Of a stretch of DNA of 64,000 nucleotides, positions 53,610 to 62,388 are shown piece after piece; the stretch's first letter is position 1; every line of letters starts with the position of its first letter. Below the pieces are notes generated by a model. That model searched no databases. It was not told where the DNA came from and worked only from the letters and a program-made list of their open reading frames with translations. This DNA comes from Mesobacillus boroniphilus. GTDB lineage: Bacteria; Bacillota; Bacilli; Bacillales; Cytobacillaceae. The stretch spans positions 868,001-932,000 of the forward strand of contig NZ_QTKX01000001.1 in assembly GCF_018424685.1 (NCBI RefSeq). Direction: 5' to 3'. The position numbers and the translations under genes were made by a program.

Positions 53610-54122
53610 ATGAAAAAAATTATTATGTTAGTTGCCATACTTACTTTAGTGATTGGTTCATATACTGTTTATGCTGAAACGACTAAGAGCAATCAGGATG
53701 CTGAAACATTAAAAACTAAAAAAGTAGATGTTGATACGAAGGAATCTTCTGTCACAGATAAACGCTTCATTAAGGAAGAAGAAGTTAGGCTTCTTGCCCG
53801 CCTGGTCCATGCGGAAGCAAAAGGTGAGCCTTATGAAGGAAAAGTTGCCGTTGCCGAAGTCGTACTGAACCGAGTGGAGCACGAACAATTTCCTGATACG
53901 GTTAAAGAAGTCATTTATCAAAGAAACGCATTCCAACCGGTCCAAAACGGTGCAATTAATAAACCGGCAAGTGAAGAAGCAATCAAAGCAGTTGAAGATG
54001 CTCTTGAAAATGAGAATAACATAGACTGTTTATACTTCTATAACCCGGAGACTGCAACAAGCCAGTGGATCTTCACTCGTGATGTTGTGAAAACCATTGG
54101 GAAACATGCATTTGCTATCTAA
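53610..54122 (+). CDS. SleB-family cell wall hydrolase (Hydrolase_2)
   Basis: 170 residues. Signal peptide (KKIIMLVAILTLVIGSYTVYA) and a Hydrolase_2 domain at about 58-170: LLARLVHAEAKGEPYEGKVA with the catalytic Glu in HAEA, and AVAEVVLNRV. Lytic transglycosylase-type cortex or wall hydrolase, exported; no peptidoglycan-binding domain, unlike SleB, so nearer to YkvT/CwlJ-type forms. CAGGAGG site. Confidence 0.88.
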   Translation: MKKIIMLVAILTLVIGSYTVYAETTKSNQDAETLKTKKVDVDTKESSVTDKRFIKEEEVRLLARLVHAEAKGEPYEGKVAVAEVVLNRVEHEQFPDTVKEVIYQRNAFQPVQNGAINKPASEEAIKAVEDALENENNIDCLYFYNPETATSQWIFTRDVVKTIGKHAFAI

Positions 54123-54156
54123 AAGCGCGAACAGCATAAAAGCTGCGCGCTTTTTT
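54121..54156 (+). terminator. Terminator after the SleB-like gene
   Basis: Stem aaaagcgcg/cgcgctttt with T tail. Confidence 0.85.
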
Positions 54157-54295
54157 GCGTTTAAAGGGGAAGTTACGAAATTTTAGCGGAAAATAAACGA
54201 TTGCTCAGCACATCCGCCACATTATTATCATTGTTAATCCTGAAGAAATTATTATAAAATAGAACTTACCAATTAGTGGAACATGAGGTGGTCAA

Positions 54296-55075
54296 GTGAA
54301 GAAGTATTCGGTTAAGCTAACACTGATTTTTTCAGTGCTCTCATTAATATTAATGCTGTTTGGTCTTGTATGGACGATTCAGAATCAATTTCTTAGCAAT
54401 GGAGCGTCGGGAGCTATCGAGCAGGCAAATCCAGTTGAAGATAACACGGAAAAAGACGGCAAGGTGGTAGTTGCTCTTGGAGATTCATTGACCCGTGGTA
54501 CAGGGGATGATACAGGAAAAGGCTATATTGGCTACCTGGTTGATGAGCTAGAGGATAAATCAAAAGAGAAAATCACGATACATAACTTCGGGGTTAAAGG
54601 TTACCGTTCGAATCAGCTATTAGACCAGCTGAAACAAGCCGAGATCCAGAGGAAGATTCAGAGCGCTGACTACATCCTGATTACAATTGGCGGGAATGAT
54701 TTGTTCCAGAGTGGACAAGCGTTCTTGCAAATGGATGAGAAGCAAATAGCTCAGGCGAAGGAAAGTTACTTGAAAAACCTTGAATCCATTCTAAAAGAGT
54801 TAAGGACTATGAATGACTTAGCTGTCATTTTTCATATTGGACTATATAATCCGTTCATTGATTTGAATGATTCTGAGCTGACAACGAAAATCGTCCGTGA
54901 TTGGAATTACGATACGAATAAATTGCTGGACCAGAATGAGAAGGCCGTTTATGTGCCGACTTTTGACTTATTCCAGCTTAGTGTGAACGATTATTTGTAC
55001 ACAGATAAATTCCACCCGAATGCTGAAGGCTACAGGCTGATCGCAGAGCGGGTCGCTTCTTTGATTACATGGTAA
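54296..55075 (+). CDS. GDSL/SGNH-family esterase, membrane-anchored
   Basis: 259 residues. N-terminal helix (LTLIFSVLSLILMLFGLVW), then SGNH blocks: GDSLT with S64, GVKG, TIGGNDLF, and FHPNAEGY with the catalytic His. Acts outside the membrane on lipid or acyl esters. GTG start. The ABC transporter genes start 13 nt downstream, probably the same operon. Confidence 0.9.
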   Translation: MKKYSVKLTLIFSVLSLILMLFGLVWTIQNQFLSNGASGAIEQANPVEDNTEKDGKVVVALGDSLTRGTGDDTGKGYIGYLVDELEDKSKEKITIHNFGVKGYRSNQLLDQLKQAEIQRKIQSADYILITIGGNDLFQSGQAFLQMDEKQIAQAKESYLKNLESILKELRTMNDLAVIFHIGLYNPFIDLNDSELTTKIVRDWNYDTNKLLDQNEKAVYVPTFDLFQLSVNDYLYTDKFHPNAEGYRLIAERVASLITW

Positions 55076-55088
55076 GGGGGGGAGAACG

Positions 55089-56000
55089 ATGAGTGAGATC
55101 ACGCTCTCTGTTAAAGGGCTGAGAAAGACAATTGGCAAAAAAGAAATCATCAAAGGGATCGACTTTGAATTGAAAAGAGGAGAAGTTTTTGGCTTTCTTG
55201 GTCCGAACGGTGCTGGTAAAACTACGACCATCAGGATGCTGGTCGGTTTAATTAAACCTAGTTCGGGAACAATCGAAATCGGCGGCTACAATGTCAGGAA
55301 GAATTTTACAAAAGCAATGGCGCAAATGGGCTGTATTGTTGAAAATCCTGAGTTGTATTCCTATCTGACAGGCTGGGAAAATCTCGAGCACTTTGCGAGG
55401 ATGCTTCCTGAAGTTGACGGGACGTATATGAATTATGTGGTGGACCTTGTGCGATTGGAGGAACGTATTCATGATCCTGTCAGGACGTATTCTCTTGGAA
55501 TGCGGCAGCGTCTTGGGATTGCCCAGGCTTTGCTGGGAAAACCAAAGGTCCTGATTTTGGACGAGCCGACGAATGGGCTGGATCCGATGGGAATAAGGGA
55601 GATGCGGAATTTCATCCGTTATCTCGCCGAAGAGGAAGGATTGACTGTTCTAGTATCAAGCCATTTGCTGAGCGAAATTCAGCTAATGTGTGATAGGGTC
55701 GCGATCATTTCGAAAGGTTCAGTTATAAAAGTGGATTATGTTGAAAATCTTTTGGCACTCCAGGAGAAAGTCATCTGGCATGCCGAACCGCATGATACTG
55801 CGAAAGAGATTTTAGGTGGAGTGACCACGGTCCTGGAAGAGGCAGATGGAGCTTTGATTACTCCTTATATAGAAAACGAAGCAGCTACGTGGAACCGGAT
55901 GCTGGTGGAAAAGGGAGTCAAGGTGAATGGAATGAACAGAAAATTGCCTGCACTTGAAGACCTTTTCCTTGAACTGACTGGGGGTGAGTCAATTGATTAA
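55089..56000 (+). CDS. ABC transporter ATP-binding protein
   Basis: 303 residues: Walker A GPNGAGKTT, signature SLGMRQRLG, Walker B VLILDEPTNGLDP, H-loop SSHLL. The C-terminal extension (about 220-303) fits bacitracin/YhcH-type exporters. Pairs with the permease that overlaps its 3' end. Start codon within reach of AAGGGGGGGAG. Confidence 0.92.
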   Translation: MSEITLSVKGLRKTIGKKEIIKGIDFELKRGEVFGFLGPNGAGKTTTIRMLVGLIKPSSGTIEIGGYNVRKNFTKAMAQMGCIVENPELYSYLTGWENLEHFARMLPEVDGTYMNYVVDLVRLEERIHDPVRTYSLGMRQRLGIAQALLGKPKVLILDEPTNGLDPMGIREMRNFIRYLAEEEGLTVLVSSHLLSEIQLMCDRVAIISKGSVIKVDYVENLLALQEKVIWHAEPHDTAKEILGGVTTVLEEADGALITPYIENEAATWNRMLVEKGVKVNGMNRKLPALEDLFLELTGGESID

Positions 56001-56973
56001 CCTGGTTAGGAATGAAATGCTAAAGATTGTCCGCAAAAAAAGGATCCTGATCGTGGCTGGGATCATCGCTGTGCTTGTCGCACTTTTTACATATTCACAA
56101 TACAGGGAAATTGAAAGAAGGCTTGAGCGGTTTGGGGATGTTGATTGGCGAACGACCCTGCAGCAGCAAATCATCGATACCCAAAACAGGATCACGAGCA
56201 GCGGGATTTCAGATGAGTGGAAAAGTGAGCTGCAGCTTCGCATCCAGCAGCAACAATACTACCTTGATAACAATGTGAATCCGATGGAGCCTGGTGCGCC
56301 AAGCTTTGCGAGGGTATTTGCGGAGCACTCGATTAATTTGTTTTTGCCATTGATGATTATGGTGGTAGCTGCGGATATTGTATCATCAGAACGAAGTGCC
56401 GGAACGGTAAAATTATTGCTGACTAGGCCGGTGAAGCGCTGGAAGATCTTGATGAGTAAATACATCTCTCTGATTTTATCAGTATCGATCATTGTCGTGT
56501 TGTTTGGAGTGCTGTCCTATTTGATATCCGGCCTTATTTTTGGCTATCAAGGCTGGTCAGCCCCTGTCATAACTGGATTTAACGTCGAAGGGAATGAACT
56601 CAATACGAATGCAGTCCAGATGATTCCCCAATGGCAGTACTTATTAATGGAGTTCAGCCTGGTGTGGTTTGTAGCCCTGATTGTCGGAACGATCACATTC
56701 ATGCTTTCGGTTCTGATACGGAATACGCCAGCCGGAATGGGCGTCATGCTCGCCGCGCTGATTTCAGGAGCCATCCTCAGCAATATGGTTTCATCCTGGG
56801 AATCGGCAAAATATCTGTTCATGATCAATTTGAATCTGACAGGCTACCTTTCTGGCCAGGCGCCGCCGATTGAAGGGATGACACTAGGGTTTTCGCTTGT
56901 GGTGTTGGCTCTATGGGGATTGGCTGCCTTGATTGTTTCGTTTGCTGTGTTTATCAGGCAGGATATATATTAA
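55993..56973 (+). CDS. ABC transporter permease (ABC-2 type)
   Basis: 326 residues, six helices with a large loop after the first (residues 40-100, helical, Gln-rich). Motif SSERSAGTVKLLLTRPVKRW is typical of the ABC-2 permeases of this type. Start taken as TTG 55993, because GGGGGTGAG lies just before it; GTG 55984 would be part of that site. Overlaps the ATPase gene by 8 nt. Confidence 0.87.
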   Translation: MINLVRNEMLKIVRKKRILIVAGIIAVLVALFTYSQYREIERRLERFGDVDWRTTLQQQIIDTQNRITSSGISDEWKSELQLRIQQQQYYLDNNVNPMEPGAPSFARVFAEHSINLFLPLMIMVVAADIVSSERSAGTVKLLLTRPVKRWKILMSKYISLILSVSIIVVLFGVLSYLISGLIFGYQGWSAPVITGFNVEGNELNTNAVQMIPQWQYLLMEFSLVWFVALIVGTITFMLSVLIRNTPAGMGVMLAALISGAILSNMVSSWESAKYLFMINLNLTGYLSGQAPPIEGMTLGFSLVVLALWGLAALIVSFAVFIRQDIY

Positions 56974-56978
56974 AATGA

Positions 56979-57010
56979 TAAAACCCTGGACAATTTTGGT
57001 CAGGGTTTTG
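56979..57010 (+). terminator. Terminator after the ABC permease
   Basis: Stem aaaaccctg/cagggtttt. Confidence 0.85.
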
Positions 57011-57049
57011 ACGATTCTATAGGTTTTCAGGAGGTTGATTCGGCTGATA

Positions 57050-57290
57050 GAGAGATATATTAACGGTTGTGGCCTTTTATTTAACGATTGGAGAAGTTTT
57101 ATTACCGGTTGAAAGGTTTTTGGATGTTAAGAAAAAATGAGTAATGGTTAAGTAAGTTAATTTTAAATGTCACGGATTTAATACTAGTTGGAAGAAATAT
57201 AATACTAGTTGTCGCGGATATAATACCAGATGAAACAAGATACCAGTTGCAAAGGATAATACTTGTTTGGCACGAAAAAGGGTGATAGTG
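57050..57290. repeat. Degenerate short tandem repeats
   Basis: Loosely repeated units of the form taataccagttg or taatactagttg followed by gaagaa/tcgcgga/caaagga, with earlier ttaacggttg, ttaacgattg and ttaccggttg variants. No coding potential. Explains most of the gene-free 56973-57336 interval. Confidence 0.6.
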
Positions 57291-57335
57291 AAACCTTTAT
57301 GCTAAAAAAACGTATTTAAAACCGAGGTGAAGGCC

Positions 57336-57497
57336 ATGTTCAAAAACAGGCCACAGTGCTCGGTATGCAATAAAGAAATTCAAGCCAATGAAGAGATCTT
57401 TGTTAAAATGAGGTACCCGGAAGCGAAGGGCATGACTGAGATCAAAGCATTTATACAGTATCAGGGTAAAATAATTTGTGAAGAGTGCAATAAGTAG
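57336..57497 (+). CDS. Small zinc-finger-like protein, 53 aa
   Basis: Two CxxC pairs (QCSVCNK and ICEECNK) flank a short beta domain, a typical small treble-clef or ribbon. GAGGTGAAGG site upstream of ATG. No partner evident; function unknown. Confidence 0.7.
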   Translation: MFKNRPQCSVCNKEIQANEEIFVKMRYPEAKGMTEIKAFIQYQGKIICEECNK

Positions 57498-57520
57498 TAA
57501 TCTTACGGGAGGAACCTGAA

Positions 57521-57697
57521 ATGTTTGTAGAAAAACGGTCAGAAAAGAGAAGGAAAAAGAAACAGGAAGGCAGCTATACTTTTTGGGACTTCGTTTTTGA
57601 TGTTTTATTCTGGATTCCGGAATTGATCATTCTTCCGTTCCGGCTGTTTTTCTATTTAATAAGGTTCCTAGCGAGATCTATATTTGATGGCATTTAA
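57521..57697 (+). CDS. Small basic membrane protein, 58 aa
   Basis: Very basic N-terminus (EKRSEKRRKKKQ) and one aromatic hydrophobic segment (FVFDVLFWIPELIILPFRLFF). GGGAGG site 9 nt before ATG. Not recognised. Confidence 0.65.
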   Translation: MFVEKRSEKRRKKKQEGSYTFWDFVFDVLFWIPELIILPFRLFFYLIRFLARSIFDGI

Positions 57698-57731
57698 AAA
57701 TCCTGCGAATTCTCAATCGCAGGATTTTTAA
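57696..57731. terminator. Bidirectional terminator
   Basis: Stem aaaaatcctgcga/tcgcaggattttt between convergent genes. Confidence 0.9.
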
Positions 57732-57734
57732 TTA

Positions 57735-59147
57735 TTATAGCTTCCTCACCCTAAAGTTATTGTGCAGCACTGGCCAGTTTTTCGGGAAGGATGGTCCGAG
57801 TACCCAGTAGCTTACGCCTCGCAAACCATACTCTTTTACAGTATCATACTTGGACTGAACGCTCCTTGCATCTTCGTACCAGACTTCATGCTGCTGGCCG
57901 TCTGCGTCGGTGTAGCGGAAAAATGGTGATTGGTACGTATCATGGAATTGGATATTTACTCCCTGTTGTGCAGCGAGCTCTACTGCTCCTTTTGGGCTGA
58001 CAGTTCGAGCATAGGTTCCTTGCACCCATGGAATGCGCCAGTCTCTGCCATATAAAGGGACACCCATCAAGATTTTATCGCGCGGAATGGCTGTGACGGC
58101 ATAGTCCAACACTTTCCTTACTTCATTTATCGGTGCGATTGCCCATGGCCTGCCGCCGGACCAGCCCCATTCATATGTCATAATCACTACAAAATCGACA
58201 ATTTCCCCGTGTGCTTCGTAATCGTGTGCTTCATAAAGCAGTCCTTCCTGATCGGCTCTTTGTTTTGGAGCCAGTGCAGTCGAGACCGTATAGCCTTGGG
58301 GATGCATGAGGGCAACAGCTTTTCGTAAAAAGTTGTTATAGTTTTCGCGGTCTTCTGGATAGACATATTCAAAATCGATATTCAAGCCGGTATAGCCTCT
58401 TTCCTTCATTTTAGCGAGGATATTGTTCAACAATGTGTCCTGAACGGCTGGATTACGAAGGATGGCGGCTGCCCGATCCGAACTGAACGAGCCATCCGCT
58501 TCATTTGTGAGTGTAAACAATGGTGAGGTGTTGGTCATGGTCGCAGCTTGTAGAACATTCGAATCCTGTAGGTTCAGAAGTGACCCATCTTCACCCATCC
58601 TATATGAAAAAGGAGCAAGATACGTAAAATGGTGTCCCCGTGACAGAACATCACTTCTTCCTGATTCACTCATCCTTGTTATATAGGCATTTACTTCAAT
58701 TACTGGCTTTGAAGGCGCTGGTATTCTTAAAACACGCCCTGGATAAATGAGTGAAGGATTCGATATCCCATTAGCTTCTGTGATTTGATTAATACTGACT
58801 CCGTAACGCTGCGCAATTGCCCATAAGGTTTCTCCTGATCGAACGGTGTGGCTCAAGTAAGGCATCTGAAGCATTTGACCAACAAAAATCAGCGAAGGGT
58901 CCGCGATATTGTTATAGCGTGCCAGCTCCTGTACGGTCACTCCGTAGCGAGAGGCAATTCCCCATAAACTATCACCCTGCTGTACGACATACTCCCGATT
59001 GATTTCCGGTATCACAAGTGACTGTCCAACCACTAGAACATTGGGATTATCCATTTCATTAGCTAAAATAATCTGGTTAATGGTAGTTTGGTAGCCTTGT
59101 GAAATGCCCCACAGTGTGTCACCCGATCTTACGACATGTATTTTCAT
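57735..59147 (-). CDS. LysM/glycoside hydrolase 18 spore-type glycosidase (YaaH/SleL-like)
   Basis: 470 residues: three LysM modules (3-47, 52-96, 100-143, each opening with V(R/Q)SGDTLWGI-type sequence) and a GH18 domain (about 150-465) with GLNIDFEYV carrying D258 and catalytic E260, and VIMTYEWGWSGG. YaaH/SleL enzymes cleave cortex glycan as N-acetylglucosaminidases in germinating spores. Bacillus subtilis YaaH has two LysM modules, here three. No signal peptide, as usual for coat-delivered enzymes. Confidence 0.92.
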   Translation of the reverse strand: MKIHVVRSGDTLWGISQGYQTTINQIILANEMDNPNVLVVGQSLVIPEINREYVVQQGDSLWGIASRYGVTVQELARYNNIADPSLIFVGQMLQMPYLSHTVRSGETLWAIAQRYGVSINQITEANGISNPSLIYPGRVLRIPAPSKPVIEVNAYITRMSESGRSDVLSRGHHFTYLAPFSYRMGEDGSLLNLQDSNVLQAATMTNTSPLFTLTNEADGSFSSDRAAAILRNPAVQDTLLNNILAKMKERGYTGLNIDFEYVYPEDRENYNNFLRKAVALMHPQGYTVSTALAPKQRADQEGLLYEAHDYEAHGEIVDFVVIMTYEWGWSGGRPWAIAPINEVRKVLDYAVTAIPRDKILMGVPLYGRDWRIPWVQGTYARTVSPKGAVELAAQQGVNIQFHDTYQSPFFRYTDADGQQHEVWYEDARSVQSKYDTVKEYGLRGVSYWVLGPSFPKNWPVLHNNFRVRKL

Positions 59148-59311
59148 TTAAAATCATCCTCCAAGTTATGGTCCCTTTTATCATGATATGCCGGCAAAAG
59201 ATGTCCTATCTGCAAATGATTTCTTTCAGAATATTTAGAATAAGTGTATATATTTTAGAAAATACCGATATAATAGATAGAAAAACTATAAAGATAAAAG
59301 GGGAAAATGGT

Positions 59312-59680
59312 ATGGTTACGTACGGCACTTTTTTACTTTTAGTAGAAGAGGCGGAGAAGTTGAACTGCAAGGTGATTTATGACTCTAAGAAAAAAATCAA
59401 TTTTAATCCAAACATGTCCATAACGATTCCATTATCGACCACACTGGAAAATGTATATGCCTTTGCTCACGAGATTGGACATTGTATTGATTTTGTCAAT
59501 GACGAACTCGACTATGAGAAATGGCTGAATGATTGGTCTTATCGAATAACGGCTGAAATGAGCGCATGGGTCCATGCCTATAAAATACTGAAGAGGTTGA
59601 ATGTGCCATTAGACGGGTGGAAGGATCATGTAGATTCCAAGCTCTCGACTTATTTTAAATACCATGAAGTGATTGCATAG
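59312..59680 (+). CDS. ImmA/IrrE-like metallopeptidase
   Basis: 122 residues; zinc motif HEIGHCIDF, followed by AEMSAWVHAYKIL with a candidate third ligand Glu, as in ImmA/IrrE peptidases that cleave repressors. No cognate repressor gene beside it. ATG 59312 behind AAAAGGGG; a longer frame overlaps the LysM gene start region and is rejected. Confidence 0.75.
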   Translation: MVTYGTFLLLVEEAEKLNCKVIYDSKKKINFNPNMSITIPLSTTLENVYAFAHEIGHCIDFVNDELDYEKWLNDWSYRITAEMSAWVHAYKILKRLNVPLDGWKDHVDSKLSTYFKYHEVIA

Positions 59681-59707
59681 ACTGGCTCAAAGAGCTGGTC
59701 TTTTTAT
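59679..59707 (+). terminator. Terminator after the metallopeptidase
   Basis: Stem agactggct/agctggtct with G-U pairs, then tttttat. Confidence 0.75.
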
Positions 59708-59718
59708 GTGAAAATAAA

Positions 59719-59748
59719 TTGTTTACGAACGCTTGTTCGGGATATAAT
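59719..59748 (+). promoter_or_regulatory. Promoter with embedded LexA (SOS) box
   Basis: TTGTTT, 18-nt spacer, TATAAT. Within the spacer lies CGAACGCTTGTTCG (59726-59739), a perfect palindromic match to CGAAC-N4-GTTCG of Bacillus LexA/DinR boxes. Confidence 0.85.
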
Positions 59749-59779
59749 AAATGAAAATACTCCCGAAAGGATGGTCAGC

Positions 59780-60124
59780 ATGAGAATACGAGACCGAGGA
59801 AAACTGAAATTCATGCCTGCTCATTTTATGCCAGAGCATCGTGCATTATTGAGAGAGCTTGCAAGGGATGAGCTTCGGCAGCCGAAGCCGTTGCTCGATG
59901 AATACGAAATCCAGGAGATGGAGAATCGGATTTGCTACGCCATGGAATTTACATATCCAGTAAAAATCACTAAGTGGGATGATGGATTTACATATGAAGA
60001 AAAAGGACATGTCCATTACCTTGATCCAATCAGGAAGGAAGTACGGATGGTAGCTGAAGATGGGAGTGCAATGTCAATGAAGTTCGAGGATATTGTCGCT
60101 GTGGATGTGGAAAAGGTGAGATAG
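59780..60124 (+). CDS. YolD-like protein
   Basis: 114 residues with the YolD family pattern: RDRGKLKFMPAHFMPEHRAL near the start and ARDELRQPKPLLDEYEIQEM, then a beta domain. YolD proteins often accompany Y-family polymerases (YqjW/UvrX); none is adjacent. The upstream SOS box indicates DNA-damage induction. ATG 59780 after GAAAGGATGG. Confidence 0.88.
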   Translation: MRIRDRGKLKFMPAHFMPEHRALLRELARDELRQPKPLLDEYEIQEMENRICYAMEFTYPVKITKWDDGFTYEEKGHVHYLDPIRKEVRMVAEDGSAMSMKFEDIVAVDVEKVR

Positions 60125-60263
60125 AAAAGTTTTAGGTACCAATAGTTTGAGTTTAAAAGGAGGTTGTCGCCACTTTTTGGGGTAGAATATCAGAGTTAGA
60201 AAGGTTCAAAGGATAGATAGGTCTCTCCGGTATGGGAAAGCATATTTTTTAGGAGTGAACATA

Positions 60264-60929
60264 ATGAATGAAAAACAAATGGTTGGCGAGAAAGCTGTTG
60301 AGTACATAAAAGATGGAATGGTAGTTGGTCTGGGAACAGGATCGACCGCTTATTATACAATCACAAAATTAGGCGAGTTAGTGAGAAACGGGTTTAACAT
60401 CAAAGGAATCCCGACATCGGAGCAAACTGCCGCGCTAGCTGTGGAGCAGGGAATTACACTGGTGGATTTTAAAGATGTGAATCAGATTGATGTCGCAATT
60501 GATGGAGCGGATGAGTTTGACGCTGATTTGAACTTGATAAAAGGTGGGGGAGGAGCGCTCTTAAGGGAAAAAATCATCGCTAATGCGGCCTCTATCTTCA
60601 TTGTCATAGCAGATTCATCCAAAGGAGCGAAGAAATTGGGAGCATTCCCGCTGCCGGTTGAGATTGTAACGTTTGGAGCCGATATGACAACTAAGAAGAT
60701 CGCCGAGCTTGGCTGTGAACCGAAATTAAGACTAACTGGAAACCAGCCATTCATCACAGACAACGGAAATTATATTCTCGACTGCGATTTTAAACACATA
60801 GAATCGCCTAAGGAGATGGAATTGCAGCTGAATAAGATTCCGGGAGTGGTTGAAAACGGATTATTTGTGAATATGGCTGATAGGCTGATCACAATTGAAA
60901 ATGGTGAGCTGGTTGAAAAAACAAAATAA
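60264..60929 (+). CDS. rpiA: Ribose-5-phosphate isomerase A
   Basis: 221 residues; VGLGTGSTAYYTI phosphate loop, DVAIDGADEFD catalytic block, LIKGGGGALLREKI and IVIADSSKGAKKLG. Interconverts ribose-5-phosphate and ribulose-5-phosphate in the pentose phosphate pathway. Start ATG 60264, 8 nt after AGGAG; GTG 60255 is too close to it. Confidence 0.97.
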   Translation: MNEKQMVGEKAVEYIKDGMVVGLGTGSTAYYTITKLGELVRNGFNIKGIPTSEQTAALAVEQGITLVDFKDVNQIDVAIDGADEFDADLNLIKGGGGALLREKIIANAASIFIVIADSSKGAKKLGAFPLPVEIVTFGADMTTKKIAELGCEPKLRLTGNQPFITDNGNYILDCDFKHIESPKEMELQLNKIPGVVENGLFVNMADRLITIENGELVEKTK

Positions 60930-60934
60930 ATTTT

Positions 60935-60967
60935 TAACGGTGCTTCTGGATGAAGTACCGTTTTTCT
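60935..60967 (+). terminator. Terminator after rpiA
   Basis: Stem aacggtgctt/aagtaccgtt then ttt. Confidence 0.8.
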
Positions 60968-61039
60968 CTTTAGGTAAAGGGGAATTGTGCCAGGTTATCG
61001 AAATACAATGTAGACGATTGTTTGAAGGAGCTGTCTGAA

Positions 61040-61717
61040 TTGAAGGATTACAAAATAAAAACTTATGAAGAAGCGATTCAGGTCATTGATGAAGTGGGCT
61101 TCCTCCCGCTTGCGCCTTTGGTACCTGATTTCCCGGCGTTGAATACCATTACTGCTCCTGAGTCCTGGCATACAGATACAGAATTTGATCCATGGATTTG
61201 GCGAACAAGGTTCTCTGTTGATGGTGTCGCTGGGTATGGGAAATTCATGAAGAAAAAGTCCATCCTGATTTCGCGTGATTTCCTGCCATATTTTAAGACG
61301 GTTCTAGGCAGTTATGAAACAGTTGAAGAACGATATCAAAAAGGCACTCTATCAAGAGAAGCATTGAGCCTTTACCGAATCATTAATGAAGAAGGGCTCA
61401 TTGATACAAGAGAGTTGAGGACTCAGGCGGGGTTAAGGGATAAAGAGCATAAAAAGGTGTTCGACAATGCTTTATTGGAACTGCAGGGAACGATGGATAT
61501 TGTCATTTCGGGAATCAAGGAAAAAATAAACTCGGAAGGCGATAAGAATGGTTGGAGCAGCACGGCCTTTGAAACATACGATTCTTGGGCAAGCCGTAAT
61601 AAAATCGAAACCATCGCTATAGAAAAGAAAAAGGCAAGAGAATACCTTTTGAATCATTTTCAAGGTGTTGCTAGTGAAAACGCCGTAAAGAGGCTGGAGA
61701 AAATACTGGGGGATTAA
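61040..61717 (+). CDS. Hypothetical AlkZ-related (winged-helix glycosylase-like) protein
   Basis: 225 residues, soluble. FLPLAPLVPDFPALNTI and DPWIWRTRF, then LSLYRIINEEGLIDTRELR, resemble proteins annotated AlkZ-related in Bacilli, shorter than true AlkZ/YcaQ DNA glycosylases. The catalytic QxQ/D motifs of AlkZ are not evident, so activity is doubtful. TTG 61040 behind GAAGGAG. Ends 2 nt before the next gene. Confidence 0.6.
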   Translation: MKDYKIKTYEEAIQVIDEVGFLPLAPLVPDFPALNTITAPESWHTDTEFDPWIWRTRFSVDGVAGYGKFMKKKSILISRDFLPYFKTVLGSYETVEERYQKGTLSREALSLYRIINEEGLIDTRELRTQAGLRDKEHKKVFDNALLELQGTMDIVISGIKEKINSEGDKNGWSSTAFETYDSWASRNKIETIAIEKKKAREYLLNHFQGVASENAVKRLEKILGD

Positions 61718-61719
61718 GA

Positions 61720-62253
61720 ATGGAGAACAAAGCATTAGTGATTATTGATGTTCAAAACGGGATGTTCCTTGAAGGAGAAGAAGTTTTCAATGGTAAAGGG
61801 CTGCTGCAAGGTATTAAGGCACTGATTAAACAGGCACGTTTAGCCAATATGCCAGTCGTATATATCCAACACAATGAATCAGGTGGATATCCTTTGGAAA
61901 ACGGGACATATGGTTGGGAGATCCATTCAGAAATTAGCCCGGAAGCGGGAGATATAATTGTTCAAAAAACGTCACCTGACTCCTTTTTAAAAACAAGCCT
62001 AGACCAGGAGTTAAAAGAAAAGGGGATCGAACACCTCTATCTCGTCGGTATCCAAACTGAAATTTGTGTGGATACAACAATCAGAAGCGCATTCAGCAAG
62101 GGGTATCAGGTTACTTTGGTTTCCGATTTACATAGCACATGGCCTGGAAATGAAATAACAGCCCAGCAAATCATCAGCCATCACAACGGGGTGTTGCGCT
62201 GGTTTGCTGACGTGAAGTCTAGCGATGAGATTAGGTTAAGCGCGAAAGCCTAG
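61720..62253 (+). CDS. Isochorismatase-family cysteine hydrolase
   Basis: 177 residues with the triad positions: D10 in LVIIDVQNGM, Lys in IIVQKTSPDSF and Cys in GIQTEICVDTT. Such enzymes hydrolyse nicotinamide, isochorismate or related amides; substrate unknown. Two nt after the upstream gene, so co-transcribed. Confidence 0.9.
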   Translation: MENKALVIIDVQNGMFLEGEEVFNGKGLLQGIKALIKQARLANMPVVYIQHNESGGYPLENGTYGWEIHSEISPEAGDIIVQKTSPDSFLKTSLDQELKEKGIEHLYLVGIQTEICVDTTIRSAFSKGYQVTLVSDLHSTWPGNEITAQQIISHHNGVLRWFADVKSSDEIRLSAKA

Positions 62254-62285
62254 GAATCTGTTTATGAATTAGCTGAACACACTGA

Positions 62286-62320
62286 AGCTTAGAGAATTAT
62301 AATATCTCTAAGCTATTTAT
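62286..62320 (+). terminator. Terminator after the isochorismatase-family gene
   Basis: Stem agcttagaga/tctctaagct then atttat. Confidence 0.8.
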
Positions 62321-62388
62321 ATAGAAAAATCATAAAGGGAATTGCGTCCCTTAAGCAGAATATATTTCTCTAAAAGGGAGGGGCCGTT

